A DNA stretch of 52,551 nucleotides from Chlamydiota bacterium (GCA_003228815.1 QIGB01000002.1:1-52551); one strand, 5' to 3'. Counted from the stretch's first letter, positions 1 through 8,826 are shown. Program-made: numbers and translations. The notes: generated from the letters alone by a model not told the origin.

Positions 1-282
1 AAATGGGTGCGTTTTCAACATGTCCTCCGATTTCGTTTTCTCAACGATTCCCCCCGGAAAATGGTACTTGTGGGTAACGATCAGGGCAATAGCAGGTCCT
101 CGGATGCATAAGGGAGAAAACCGGCGACTCCCTGTAGTTAAATCCTGACGCTGAATGTGGGAAGGCCCAGTATATTCAGCTGTTCCAGTTATTTTCTTTG
201 GCAAATTAAAACAATCTTGGATGTTTGCTTGAGGTCCAAAATGAACCTTAATTTCATCATCATTTACGAGGGGAACGCTCAT
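1..282 (-). CDS. Unknown protein, N-terminal part only (runs off the window edge)
   Basis: The reading frame is open from an ATG at 282 down to base 1 (94 codons), so the C-terminus lies outside the window. An AAGGAG ribosome-binding site lies 7-8 bases before the ATG, which fixes the start and supports expression. The protein begins MSVPLVNDDEIKVHFG and is a soluble, mixed-charge sequence without a signal peptide or membrane segment. I do not recognise a family. It would be the last or an isolated gene on this strand, with 368 bases separating it from lysS. Confidence 0.6.
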   Translation of the reverse strand, partial: MSVPLVNDDEIKVHFGPQANIQDCFNLPKKITGTAEYTGPSHIQRQDLTTGSRRFSPLCIRGPAIALIVTHKYHFPGGIVEKTKSEDMLKTHPF

Positions 283-650
283 CACTACACTCCTTATATT
301 GATAAGTTTTTTTGAAGATACAGCGGTTTTTTAAAAAAAAAAGTAAATGTTCACTTATAGCCCAGCAGTTCCCGCTGAACATTTTTTCATAGAGGAGCCA
401 AAAGCATGTATTCGTAAAATTTTCACCTGTTTTTCCTTGATTTGCTCTGCCCCATTGCTCAATGAGGTTTTCACTGATTTTTAACTGCCCTCATAGGGAG
501 CTCCAGCGGGAATGGCTGCTTATAGCCTCAAAAACCTAGAGCCATAGCTATTGAAGGCAAAGATTGTTTACGATAGATGGCCAAAAGTGCATCTTCTAAC
601 GGATCTTCGTCTCTAAAAAAATTTCATTCGTTTAAGATGCTGATCCTAAG
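283..650. other. Intergenic stretch with an imperfect inverted repeat; no gene seen
   Basis: No frame of convincing length or composition is present. A 9-bp perfect inverted repeat (TTCCCGCTG at 369-377, CAGCGGGAA at 504-512) extends outward imperfectly over about 24 bases through a TATAGC-CAGC stretch. That suggests the ends of a roughly 175-bp miniature insertion or a decayed insertion sequence. No transposase coding can be read inside. Confidence 0.35.
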
Positions 651-2957
651 TTATTCCTCAGGACGCATCACCGGGAAGAAAAGAACATCACGAATGGAAT
701 GAACATCTGCAAAAAGCATGCAGAGACGATCGATTCCAATCCCAAAACCTCCTGTAGGAGGCATCCCCTGGCAGATGGCTTCGATGAATTCTTCATCCAT
801 CGGATTGGCTTCTTCATCTCCCCCACCTAGTTGCATAGCCTGTTGTTCCAAAAGTGTTCTTTGCAGGACAGGATCGTTCAATTCGGTATAGGCATTGCAG
901 CATTCCATTCCGAGAATAAAACTCTCAAAGCGTTCCACAATCCCCTCTGCGCGGTCTTTTGGATCGCGATGGAGTTTGCAAAGAGGTGTCGTCTCGATGG
1001 GATGATCGGTGATGTGATGAGGTTGGATCAGATACTCTTCGGCAAATTCTTCAAAGAGCATCGAAATCAAAATCCCTCTCGGAGCATTGGCTAGTTCCTT
1101 TGGATCTACAGTGGGAGCAAGCCTCTCTTTCATCTCATCATCGCTTAGGTTTTCGACATCGATCTTCCCATAGTTTCGGATTGCTTCTTTCATCGTCATC
1201 CGAGTCCATGGAGTTTTGAGGTCGATCTCATGTAACTGGCCCTTTTTATCTTCTCGGTTGCCAATATTTGTGTTACCAAAAATATCCAGAGCCAATTTCT
1301 CATAGAGATTTTCCGTAAATGTCATGACATCATTGTAGTCCCAATAGGCCGCATAGGCTTCTAGCATGGTGAATTCGGGGTTATGGGTTCGATCGATTCC
1401 CTCATTGCGAAACACCTTGCCGATTTCATAAACCCGGTGCATCCCTCCAACAACGAGTTTTTTTAGTGAAATTTCGATTGCAATGCGACAAAACATATCT
1501 TGAGAAAGGGCATTGTGATGCGTAATAAAAGGCTTTGCCGTTGCTCCACCATAGATATTTTGTAAAGTAGGAGTTTCTACTTCCAGAAATCCATGACTCT
1601 CAAAGTATTTGCGGATGGAGGCAACGAGATGACTGCGCAAACGCAGTTGCTTTCCCACTTCGGGATGGATGATCAAATCGAGCCAACGTTTGCGATAGCG
1701 GGTTCCTTTATCAGCAATTCCTTTGTGTTTATCCGGCAAAGGAAGGAGTGTTTTGCAAAGCAAAGTTACTTCCTTGACAAAGAGAGTCAGTTCCCCTTTT
1801 TGCGTCCGAAAAAGATGTCCTTTGACTCCAATGATATCTCCGAGATCGAGTTTCTTTTCGATGAATTTGATCGGAGCCATCTGACCTTCTAGACCCACCA
1901 CCTTCGAGTGCTCTTTGTTGAACAGCACTTGGATTTTACTCATTTCATCGAGAATGGTGGAAAAAATATTGGTTCCCATTGCACGAAAGAGAAGGATTCG
2001 TCCCGCCATTTGAGCGCTATCTGTCTTTCCCGCTGCGGCCTCGTCAAAGGTTCCTACTTCTTGCCCCTCATACTTTGAGATCAGATCATGTACACTATTC
2101 GTCGGCTCAAATTTCGGAGGATAGGGATCGATCCCCATCTCCTGAATCTCTTTTAATTTTGCAAGCCGCGTTTGATAGGCCTCATGTTTTTGGTATTCGG
2201 GTTTGGGGATCTCAATGGGGATGGTCCGATTTTCCAGTCGTGATTTTTCTTCCATTTCGGGATGATCCGCATCAAGTAAATAGATCTCGAATTCTCCCCC
2301 ACAAAATTGGGCAAGCAGCGTCTGTAGCTCTTTTAGAGCCGCTGCCATTTCATGCAAAGAAGTATGCTCGAGGCCTTCTATCACAAGTGCTGCATTTTTG
2401 GTCTTTGGGGTAATTTTCGTCTTATCACACTCGCGCCAGTTCCACGCCTTGCAAGTGACTTCCACATCATCGCGATAGATCACCTCGCCAGGTTTGGCGA
2501 TTTCTTTTTCTCCACTGCCTATTGCAACAAAAGACTCGTCTCCCTTCGCAAGGGTAAGACAGACCTGTCCCTCGACCTGATCGAGATCATCCGCTCCTGC
2601 GGGCAATGTGTACTTCAAAGAAATGTGGTTATAGAGATTGACGATCGGGCTGATATCGGGAAGCTCTTTTCCTTTCACTGCCCTTCGGAGCAATGCTTCT
2701 GCGGAGCAGCGAGTGGAAGAAGGCTTATAGCCAAATGAGCGGAAAGCCTCACGCCAATCGATGAGTTTTCCCACCTCACCCAGCTCGGCCTGTGCATACC
2801 GATTTTTTGCATCTAGCTCGCTCTTGCGCAGGACTTGCAGAGCTTCATCCCCATTTCCTTCATTGTTGATATGGCGAGCAATCAGTACTCCGATCTTTAG
2901 ATGGGGATACCGCTGCCAAATCTCTGGATCAATTTTTATAGCCATTACAATTTCCAT
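651..2957 (-). CDS. lysS: Lysyl-tRNA synthetase (class II) with N-terminal B3/4 domain
   Basis: Charges tRNA-Lys with lysine in the cytosol. The C-terminal 500 residues are a complete class II LysRS: an OB-fold anticodon domain beginning near residue 262, motif 2 around FRNEGIDRTHNPEFTMLE, the ERFESFILG...NAYTELNDP block, and motif 3 GGFGIGIDRL close to the end. Residues about 5-230 are a separate domain of the B3/4 type, known from the PheRS beta subunit and from free-standing proteins (DPEIWQRYPHLKIGV at the start, NWRECDKTKIT later). In PheRS this fold edits mischarged tRNA. At 768 residues the protein is about 260 longer than typical LysRS. An upstream GTG/ATG-open extension to 3044 overlaps dapF and is unlikely. 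I favour ATG at 2957, with ATG at 2945 as the alternative; neither has a strong ribosome-binding site. The fusion is read directly from one uninterrupted frame; an editing role is inference. Confidence 0.93.
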   Translation of the reverse strand: MEIVMAIKIDPEIWQRYPHLKIGVLIARHINNEGNGDEALQVLRKSELDAKNRYAQAELGEVGKLIDWREAFRSFGYKPSSTRCSAEALLRRAVKGKELPDISPIVNLYNHISLKYTLPAGADDLDQVEGQVCLTLAKGDESFVAIGSGEKEIAKPGEVIYRDDVEVTCKAWNWRECDKTKITPKTKNAALVIEGLEHTSLHEMAAALKELQTLLAQFCGGEFEIYLLDADHPEMEEKSRLENRTIPIEIPKPEYQKHEAYQTRLAKLKEIQEMGIDPYPPKFEPTNSVHDLISKYEGQEVGTFDEAAAGKTDSAQMAGRILLFRAMGTNIFSTILDEMSKIQVLFNKEHSKVVGLEGQMAPIKFIEKKLDLGDIIGVKGHLFRTQKGELTLFVKEVTLLCKTLLPLPDKHKGIADKGTRYRKRWLDLIIHPEVGKQLRLRSHLVASIRKYFESHGFLEVETPTLQNIYGGATAKPFITHHNALSQDMFCRIAIEISLKKLVVGGMHRVYEIGKVFRNEGIDRTHNPEFTMLEAYAAYWDYNDVMTFTENLYEKLALDIFGNTNIGNREDKKGQLHEIDLKTPWTRMTMKEAIRNYGKIDVENLSDDEMKERLAPTVDPKELANAPRGILISMLFEEFAEEYLIQPHHITDHPIETTPLCKLHRDPKDRAEGIVERFESFILGMECCNAYTELNDPVLQRTLLEQQAMQLGGGDEEANPMDEEFIEAICQGMPPTGGFGIGIDRLCMLFADVHSIRDVLFFPVMRPEE

Positions 2958-2998
2958 GTTGTTTATCTTATCATGATACCGAAAAAAGAGCTTTTTCC

Positions 2999-3847
2999 TT
3001 AAGATAATTCCTTTTGGGAAAATTCTACAGGACCTCCTAGCCAAAAAGTATGATTTAAGCGAAAAATCTTTAATTCTCCTCCAAGTACGCGAATCGTGAT
3101 CTTTGATTCAGATGACACATATTCTTTGGCTATTGCAACTGTTGTACAAGACAAACTGCCTGTTCCGCAAGAGCCGGTGACTTTATATACACCTCTTTCA
3201 AAAGTGAGCACTTTCAATGTTTCTGCATTTACATGCTGAAGACAATTTACATTCACACCCTTGGGAAATTTTCTCTTCCATCTGCGGTTAATTTCATGAC
3301 CTAATGCGGTTAATAGATCAGCATCAAAAAAATCCGTGGTCACTAAATGTGGTTCAATACAATCAACAAATTTCAGATTGTAACTTTCATTTTGAAAATG
3401 AAAAATAAAATCTTCCGCATGCAAAATGGGTTTTCCCATTTCAAAAAAGCACTCGTCTTGTTGATAAATGAAGCCATGGTTCCCTTGTCGAGATACGAGA
3501 AAAAAGTTTTTTTCCGTTGCATAATTCTCATAAAGAAACACACCAGCAGCACGGGCACCATTTCCACAAAAATCCGCCTCTGTTCCATCGGGCTCAAGAA
3601 CGTGCATTTTAATCTTGATGCTTTGGTCATCTTCTTCTATCTTTCGAAGGACGAGAGCATCATCGACATCAATAGTAGGAAGAAATTCCCATATTGCTTG
3701 CCTGATTGCTTTCCACTCTTCCAAATCGAATGAATGGGACAAGCAATCAAAAACGAGAAATTTATTTCCACAAGCATCTGCAAAAATATAATGAATCTCA
3801 TAATTACTGAGTAATAGAGATGATAGTTGTTCCTGTTTTTTCGTCAT
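2999..3847 (-). CDS. dapF: Diaminopimelate epimerase
   Basis: Interconverts LL- and meso-diaminopimelate, supplying the peptidoglycan cross-link residue. Both active-site cysteines of the family are visible, in DFCGNGARAAG and in GSCGTGSLS, and the N-terminus carries the DACGNKFLVFD glycine/asparagine motif. The length of 282 residues is normal. The start at 3847 has AAAGGAG nine bases upstream and lies 44 bases inside the 3' end of the preceding unknown gene, so the two are probably translationally coupled. The ERG loop before the second cysteine is slightly divergent. It fits with the murC-murF set later in the window. Confidence 0.92.
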   Translation of the reverse strand: MTKKQEQLSSLLLSNYEIHYIFADACGNKFLVFDCLSHSFDLEEWKAIRQAIWEFLPTIDVDDALVLRKIEEDDQSIKIKMHVLEPDGTEADFCGNGARAAGVFLYENYATEKNFFLVSRQGNHGFIYQQDECFFEMGKPILHAEDFIFHFQNESYNLKFVDCIEPHLVTTDFFDADLLTALGHEINRRWKRKFPKGVNVNCLQHVNAETLKVLTFERGVYKVTGSCGTGSLSCTTVAIAKEYVSSESKITIRVLGGELKIFRLNHTFWLGGPVEFSQKELS

Positions 3848-4679
3848 AAGTAAATTCTCCTTTAAATATTCGATTTATTACTGAAAAATATTCACTGCTT
3901 TGTGAATACAATTCTGCGTAAAATTTGGGGTAAAGTGTTTTTAATGCGATTTTGCGAGTTTTTTCGAGTGAAATTCTGCTACTTGAGAGTCCCTCTTGCA
4001 CACGAGTTGAGAGAAAATAATTTCCTGGATGTAGAATATGATCATCCAAGACGCGAACAGAATAACCCATTTTGAAGAAATTCATAATGATTTCGCATAA
4101 CTGGCAAAGCTGCCCTCTTCCCTCAGGGGTTTCTTGAAAATGTTGGCGTAATTCAGGGGAGATTTTTTGCAGGATATCGTGTTTTAACAGCCCCTCTCGT
4201 AAGATGTAATGAATGTGATTTTCTCGTACAAGCCGATGAAAAGTTCTCATCTGTTTCGGTTTTGGCGGATGCTCCGTCTGTAAAAACTGAGCCATTGCCA
4301 GCTCACATTGTTCAATCTCTTCACGATTCTCATACCGTTTCTTTGCATCTTTGATATCTAAGACAAAAAGATTGACTTGCTGGGATGTAGTTGAGAGAAG
4401 ATCTAATTGATTTGCTAAATCACTATTTATTTCTCTAGTTATTAAATTTTCTATAAATCTATTTGTTTGATTTATTCCATTGATTGGTTCAACATCGCAA
4501 CAATAAAGCAGGTTCCCGCTTTCAATTTCGCTCACGTACTGAGCAAAAGGACTATCCTTTTCTACCTCAGATAAAGGTACTGCTTGAAAAGTAACTGCAT
4601 CATCTCCAACACAAATCTTACCTGAAAAAGTATGATTAGCATTTTGTTGCAAATGAACGCTTGAAGTAATAGTTCCCAT
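3804..4679 (-). CDS. Unknown soluble protein, 291 aa, coupled to dapF
   Basis: I do not recognise this protein. It has no signal peptide or membrane segment. The N-terminal half is rich in short polar segments; the middle (about 95-190) is mostly helical with charged residues and an NREEIEQCELAMAQF stretch. The C-terminus ends in alternating beta-type sequence. An AGGGAGG-like purine tract lies close before the ATG. It overlaps dapF by 44 bases, and an AT-rich region containing a small ORF and a strong promoter lies upstream. It may be lineage-specific. Confidence 0.7.
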   Translation of the reverse strand: MGTITSSVHLQQNANHTFSGKICVGDDAVTFQAVPLSEVEKDSPFAQYVSEIESGNLLYCCDVEPINGINQTNRFIENLITREINSDLANQLDLLSTTSQQVNLFVLDIKDAKKRYENREEIEQCELAMAQFLQTEHPPKPKQMRTFHRLVRENHIHYILREGLLKHDILQKISPELRQHFQETPEGRGQLCQLCEIIMNFFKMGYSVRVLDDHILHPGNYFLSTRVQEGLSSSRISLEKTRKIALKTLYPKFYAELYSQSSEYFSVINRIFKGEFTYDEKTGTTIISITQ

Positions 4680-4724
4680 ATAATTTTCCCTCCTTTTTTT
4701 ATGGTTTTAAATAATGGGAAATAA

Positions 4725-4746
4725 TTTGGATTTCAAAAAATCCAAA
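4725..4746. other. Perfect 9-bp hairpin upstream of the 291-aa gene
   Basis: TTTGGATTT at 4725-4733 and AAATCCAAA at 4738-4746 form a perfect stem around a 4-base loop. No uridine tract follows on either strand, so it is not an ordinary terminator. It would lie in the 5' leader of the 291-aa gene if transcription starts at the promoter near 5055. Confidence 0.4.
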
Positions 4747-4876
4747 TAAATTTCAGCAAAATTTTATTTCTGAAAATCAATCCAGAAAATAAATGTCAAA
4801 AAAATATCTAATTTTATTTAAAAAGAAATCGACAAGACAGCTTTTAAAAAAAATGTTAAAAAAAATAAAGTGAGAG

Positions 4877-5002
4877 TTACTTTCGTTTAGAAGTAACGGG
4901 AGACTTTCGTTTCAAAGACTTGAAAGAAAAAAGAGAAGGATTACTAAAACTTGTTAAACAATAACTGATTACCCACGCGGGCCTAAAATCTAAAATATTC
5001 AT
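4877..5002 (-). CDS. Small ORF, 41 aa, with complete expression signals
   Basis: An ATG at 5002 is preceded by TAGGAG at ideal spacing and opens a 41-codon frame (MNILDFRPAWVISYCLTSF...) ending in a basic, serine-rich tail. A promoter at 5055-5084 and a palindrome at 5025-5044 lie upstream. The stop codon sits in a 7-bp hairpin (GTTACTT 4876-4882 with AAGTAAC 4891-4897), followed on this strand by a T-rich stretch that could terminate transcription. The peptide is not recognised. It could be an independent small protein, a leader peptide for the 291-aa gene, or part of a small RNA. Confidence 0.45.
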   Translation of the reverse strand: MNILDFRPAWVISYCLTSFSNPSLFSFKSLKRKSPVTSKRK

Positions 5003-5024
5003 AATTTTCTCCTAAGTTTTTTGT

Positions 5025-5044
5025 CTGATAGATATCACTATCAG
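5025..5044. promoter_or_regulatory. Operator-like palindrome in the leader of the small ORF
   Basis: CTGATAG and CTATCAG form perfect 7-bp arms around 6 bases. The site starts about 10 bases downstream of the -10 box of the minus-strand promoter, so it covers the early transcribed region. It could be a repressor site or an RNA hairpin. Confidence 0.4.
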
Positions 5045-5054
5045 TTAATATAAG

Positions 5055-5084
5055 ATTATAATACATGTTTCAATATTTCTTCAA
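5055..5084 (-). promoter_or_regulatory. Sigma-70 type promoter, minus strand
   Basis: TTGAAG (5079-5084), an 18-base spacer and a consensus TATAAT (5055-5060) point toward the 41-aa ORF and, beyond it, the 291-aa gene and dapF. Confidence 0.5.
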
Positions 5085-5205
5085 TATTTTTGAAAGAAGT
5101 TGTTAACTAATTTCGCAAGCCACTGTGGTTCAGATGATTAAATACAACAAGATAGTTCATAGGATAATTCTTTTGGAAAAAAGAGGAATTTCTTACTCTG
5201 GAGGC

Positions 5206-5883
5206 ATGATCAAAGAAATTATTGATTTGACCCAAACGTTACATTCAAACATCCCAACATGGAGTGGAACATGTGGTTTTGAATCTTCCATTCTCAGCGA
5301 CTATGATCCTGCCCGCGTCCATTCTTTCACCTTTCATCTCTCCTCGGCTGGAACACATATGGATGCTCCTTCTCATTTCTGCAAGGATGGGCTCCATATC
5401 GATAAGATTCCCTTAGAAAAGTTGATTGTCCCCCTATGTGTCATCGAGGTGACTCAAGAAGCCGACGCCGATTTCTTTCTCACCCCCGACCACATCCTAC
5501 ACTACGAAAAAATGTGTGGGAAAATCCCCCCCGCAAGTTTCGTTGCCTTGCACACGGGATGGGACCAATATTGGTCAAATCCAGAAAAGTATCGGAATGC
5601 AGATGATGAAGAGGTTTTGCACTGCCCTGGAATTTCTCTCGAAGCTTGCCATCTCCTTTTGGAAAGAAATGTAGCAGGAATTGGGATTGACGCGCTCAAC
5701 CCCGATGGATCGGATCCAGAATATCCTTTTCATCATGCTTTTCTCGGAGCGGGAAAATACATCGTCGAGAATTTGACAAACCTCGACAAACTCCCTCCTA
5801 TAGGGGCCTACATCGCCCTTCTTCCTATTAAAATTGGAGATGCCTCAGAAGCACCCATCAGAGCCGTTGCACTAATTTTTTAA
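5206..5883 (+). CDS. Cyclase-family metal-dependent hydrolase (kynurenine formamidase-like)
   Basis: Belongs to the cyclase family (PF04199), which includes KynB-type arylformamidase and isatin hydrolase. The metal-binding signature is clear: AGTHMDAPSHF at about residues 47-57. A later HTGWDQYW segment and GIGIDALNPDGSD also match the family. From the ATG at 5206 the protein is 225 residues, the usual size, and starts with the conserved IIDLT. The frame is open further upstream to a GTG at 5125. A GAGG directly abuts the 5206 ATG, too close for an ideal ribosome-binding site, so the start is uncertain. The substrate cannot be read from sequence, and no tryptophan-degradation neighbours are present. 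It is convergent with the following kinase gene, with 8 bases between stops. Confidence 0.85.
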   Translation: MIKEIIDLTQTLHSNIPTWSGTCGFESSILSDYDPARVHSFTFHLSSAGTHMDAPSHFCKDGLHIDKIPLEKLIVPLCVIEVTQEADADFFLTPDHILHYEKMCGKIPPASFVALHTGWDQYWSNPEKYRNADDEEVLHCPGISLEACHLLLERNVAGIGIDALNPDGSDPEYPFHHAFLGAGKYIVENLTNLDKLPPIGAYIALLPIKIGDASEAPIRAVALIF

Positions 5884-5891
5884 TTGAGATT

Positions 5892-7106
5892 CTAGACAGC
5901 TTTGGCTATGTTTTTTGTTTCTTGAAGTAGCGATCCATTGAGCCAACCTACCCAATACTGCCCCAAGTGTCCTAAGGAATCTTTAGCTCCGTGATGGAAC
6001 CATTTGGTGACCCCTCCAAGCAAAAGCATGGCATCAACGAAAGAATAGAAATTTTGCATTTCCTCATCTGGAATTGTCCCTTTCGCTTCTGCATATCCTT
6101 TGCGGAAAGCAGATTGAAGCTGCTGATATTCTGCATTAGAGAGTTTCTCGTCTTTCAATAGATACCACAAGCGATTGATCACCTGCATGTAATCGAAAAA
6201 TGGTGTTCCCCGAGGCTCGCCTTTGCTATCTACTGCAAAAGCCCCCCACCAAGAATCGAGAAGATGAAATTCTTTATCTTCTCCATAGACGAAATTTCCA
6301 AAACTACAGTCTGCATGAATATAACTTCTCGGGGCTGGTGCTTGCATCAATTCTCTGTTTTGTCCAACATATTCTCGGATGGCACTCATAAATTGGTCTT
6401 TGTCATCTATTCCATAATATTCATCCACTTCTGCATTCGCTGCTTTTAGCTGCTCAAGAGCATCATCAATGATCTCTAAGAAATGTTGTTGTGTGTAAGA
6501 ATCGGTTGCAGCAGGTGGAGAATGATCTGTTGTATGGAATGCAGCAAAGGACTTTCCAAAGGAAATGAATAATTCATCTAATCGTTGCAATTGCGCCTCT
6601 CTATCTGTAGAGCCCAATTTTTCTGCAAATAATTTGTCCATATGTTGTTGTAATGTTTCTCCAGGGATCATTTCTTCTACTAGAACACAATTAGTTTCTG
6701 TTTCATCTACTAACTTCGCTACACCCAAAATTGATGGACAACGCAAAGAATGCTTCTGATAAGCATCATAGGAAAAAACTTCATCCAAAAATTCATAAGA
6801 ACGGTCTTCAGGGAATACTTTCAGTAGACCTAAAATGTTATCGGTTTTTGTATCCTTTACCTGGTAGAGTTTACTTCCACTGTGTCCAGAAAAGGGGAAT
6901 ATTTCAACAGCACATTGATGACCCTTGAAATGATCACAAGCGATTTGATGAATCCCTCCTTCTTTTTCAGAATATGCGGGAAGCCTTTTTTCAAAATTAT
7001 GTTCGGCCATTAGCCATTTATAAGTTGCACTTTGGGCCACTTCGGTCCGTTCGACTTGGCCTCTGACAGTTGCAACGTGTTGTGTTATTTCTCCTACTGC
7101 TGACAT
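5892..7106 (-). CDS. APH/choline-kinase-like phosphotransferase
   Basis: A 404-aa protein-kinase-like small-molecule phosphotransferase. The catalytic loop reads YIHADCSFGNFVY (HxDxxxxN, about residues 264-276), followed by LLDSWW with the metal-binding aspartate. Upstream, LGLLKVFPED carries the likely ATP-binding lysine and LVEEMIPGETL resembles the hinge. The first 60 residues are an extra N-terminal region. The start at 7106 follows GGGGGAT at good spacing. Such kinases act on aminoglycosides, choline, homoserine, sugars and other small alcohols; the substrate here is unknown and no resistance role should be assumed. It is not in an obvious operon. Confidence 0.8.
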   Translation of the reverse strand: MSAVGEITQHVATVRGQVERTEVAQSATYKWLMAEHNFEKRLPAYSEKEGGIHQIACDHFKGHQCAVEIFPFSGHSGSKLYQVKDTKTDNILGLLKVFPEDRSYEFLDEVFSYDAYQKHSLRCPSILGVAKLVDETETNCVLVEEMIPGETLQQHMDKLFAEKLGSTDREAQLQRLDELFISFGKSFAAFHTTDHSPPAATDSYTQQHFLEIIDDALEQLKAANAEVDEYYGIDDKDQFMSAIREYVGQNRELMQAPAPRSYIHADCSFGNFVYGEDKEFHLLDSWWGAFAVDSKGEPRGTPFFDYMQVINRLWYLLKDEKLSNAEYQQLQSAFRKGYAEAKGTIPDEEMQNFYSFVDAMLLLGGVTKWFHHGAKDSLGHLGQYWVGWLNGSLLQETKNIAKAV

Positions 7107-7180
7107 AAATCCCCCAATTAAAAATACAATTATAACAAATATCTAAATAAAATTCAAATAAAATCTTTAACTTAATTTCA

Positions 7181-7420
7181 TTATGTGAAAAGGAAGCGTA
7201 AACCCGCATCAGTGAGGTAGATAAGGTTATTTTCGCTTTTCTTGATGAATCCAATCTTGGTGAGTATTTGGACGGAGTGGTTGGTGCTCTTGGTATGCTC
7301 TCCGATGGCCCGGCCCACTTCGTAGCGATCGACCTCTCCCTCGGGATCCCCTTTGGCTTTGGCAAACTCATAGAGCTTTTGCAAGAAACGCTCTTCTTTG
7401 CTTGTCTTTCTCTCACTCAT
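7181..7420 (-). CDS. Small winged-helix DNA-binding protein
   Basis: A 79-residue protein with a winged-helix pattern: YEVGRAIGEHTKSTNHSVQILTKIGFIKK as helix-turn-helix, then LIYLTDAGLRFL as the wing and last strand. It overlaps the end of cysS by four bases (ATGA), so translation is probably coupled. It has no other domain and may bind DNA as a dimer; targets are unknown. The lysine/glutamate-rich N-terminus (MSERKTSKEERF) is typical of small cytosolic proteins. Confidence 0.65.
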   Translation of the reverse strand: MSERKTSKEERFLQKLYEFAKAKGDPEGEVDRYEVGRAIGEHTKSTNHSVQILTKIGFIKKSENNLIYLTDAGLRFLFT

Positions 7421-8826
7421 TTTTTCTTTAGCCGGGGTCCACTGGGGGTGTCTTCAATGAGATAGCCGCTACCGGTAATGAGATCGCGCTGCTTATCAGC
7501 CTCGGCCCAATTTTTCTCTTTGCGCGCTTCTTCTCTTTTTCTTAAAGCCTCGAGAAGGTCTTTGGGGATGTCAAGATCTGGTTTTTCAAAGGGAATGAAC
7601 CCGAGAACTACATCGATTTCATGTAAGAAGCTCAGCACTTTTTCAGTGCCTCTTTTTCCAAGCTGATCTTCATCACAGAGGTGATTGATTTTTCGGACCA
7701 TCTCAAACAGCGCTGCGAGCGCCGCAGAAATATTGAGATCATCAGCAAGGGCTTCCTTAAAATTTTCACGGGTCTTATTGATGATGGAATCTACATCTCC
7801 TTCTTTTCCGGTTTCGATTTTTTGCAAGCGCAAGACAAAATCACTCAGTCTCTCTAGAGAAGAGCGGGCTGCGTCAAGCCCTTCCATTGTGAAATTGAGC
7901 TGCATGCGATAATGGGCTGTGAGAAGAAGATAGCGAACTTCTGGACCTGTATATCCTTTTTCAAGAAGATCTCGCAGTGTATAGAAGTTTCCAAGGCTTT
8001 TCGACATCTTCTTGTGATCGACAAGAAGGTGTTCAGAGTGGAGCCAATGCTTGACAAAGGGTTTTCCCGAAAAGGCTTCAGACTGGGCGATCTCATTTTC
8101 ATGATGAGGAAATATATTATCGACTCCTCCAACGTGAATGTCGATTGTTTTTCCAAGAAGACTCATCGCCATTGCCGAGCACTCGATATGCCAGCCAGGG
8201 CGCCCTTTCCCAAAGGGACTCTCCCAAAAGATTTCCCCATCGCGTTTGGGGTCATAGGCCTTCCAGAGGACAAAATCGGCGACATTTTCTTTTTCGTACT
8301 CATCTGTTCCCACTCGCTCCGAGGCTCCCGTTTTGAGGTCCTCTAGATTCAGATGGGAGAGGCGCCCGTACGATGGAAAATCTTTGATGGAAAAATAAAT
8401 GCTCTCATCCCCTCCACGATAGGCCACATCTTTTTTGATGAGGGCCTCAATGATTTCGATCATTTGGGGAATGTAGTCGGTGGCAGCGGGATAATGTTCG
8501 GCTTTTTCGATCTCAAGTGTCTCTAAATCTTCGAAAAAGGCCTTTTCATATGGCTCTGTATATTCTTTGAGTTTTTTATTTTCGTGGATGGCCCCTTTAA
8601 GAATTTTGTCTTCGACATCGGTGATGTTCATCACTTGTGTGACTTCAAATCCAAAATACTTCAGTGTGCGACGCAGGAGATCTTCAAAAACGTAGGTCCG
8701 GAAATTCCCTATATGGGCAAAGTTGTACACGGTTGGGCCGCAAGTGTACATTCGGATTTTTTTGTCTTCAAGAGGAACAATCTCTTCTTGTTGTCTGGTT
8801 TCTGTATTGTAGAGCTTGAGTTTCAT
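7417..8826 (-). CDS. cysS: Cysteinyl-tRNA synthetase
   Basis: Class I synthetase that charges tRNA-Cys, which is encoded elsewhere in this window at 39245. The HIGH-type motif is HIGN in CGPTVYNFAHIGN, with its zinc-ligand cysteine. The other zinc ligands are in HIECSAMAM and the HHENEIAQSEA helix, and KMSKS is in DHKKMSKSLGNF. The length of 469 residues is normal. Start and stop each overlap a neighbour by ATGA (acyl ligase upstream, winged-helix protein downstream), indicating one operon. Confidence 0.96.
   Translation of the reverse strand: MKLKLYNTETRQQEEIVPLEDKKIRMYTCGPTVYNFAHIGNFRTYVFEDLLRRTLKYFGFEVTQVMNITDVEDKILKGAIHENKKLKEYTEPYEKAFFEDLETLEIEKAEHYPAATDYIPQMIEIIEALIKKDVAYRGGDESIYFSIKDFPSYGRLSHLNLEDLKTGASERVGTDEYEKENVADFVLWKAYDPKRDGEIFWESPFGKGRPGWHIECSAMAMSLLGKTIDIHVGGVDNIFPHHENEIAQSEAFSGKPFVKHWLHSEHLLVDHKKMSKSLGNFYTLRDLLEKGYTGPEVRYLLLTAHYRMQLNFTMEGLDAARSSLERLSDFVLRLQKIETGKEGDVDSIINKTRENFKEALADDLNISAALAALFEMVRKINHLCDEDQLGKRGTEKVLSFLHEIDVVLGFIPFEKPDLDIPKDLLEALRKREEARKEKNWAEADKQRDLITGSGYLIEDTPSGPRLKKK

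Noticed and set aside
2958-3044. N-terminal extension of lysS (MARRSCRIFPKG...)
   Set aside because: It overlaps the end of dapF and precedes the conserved start of the B3/4 domain; no ribosome-binding site supports it.
5892-7106. Aminoglycoside resistance gene
   Set aside because: Only the general kinase-fold motifs are present; nothing in the sequence points to an aminoglycoside substrate.
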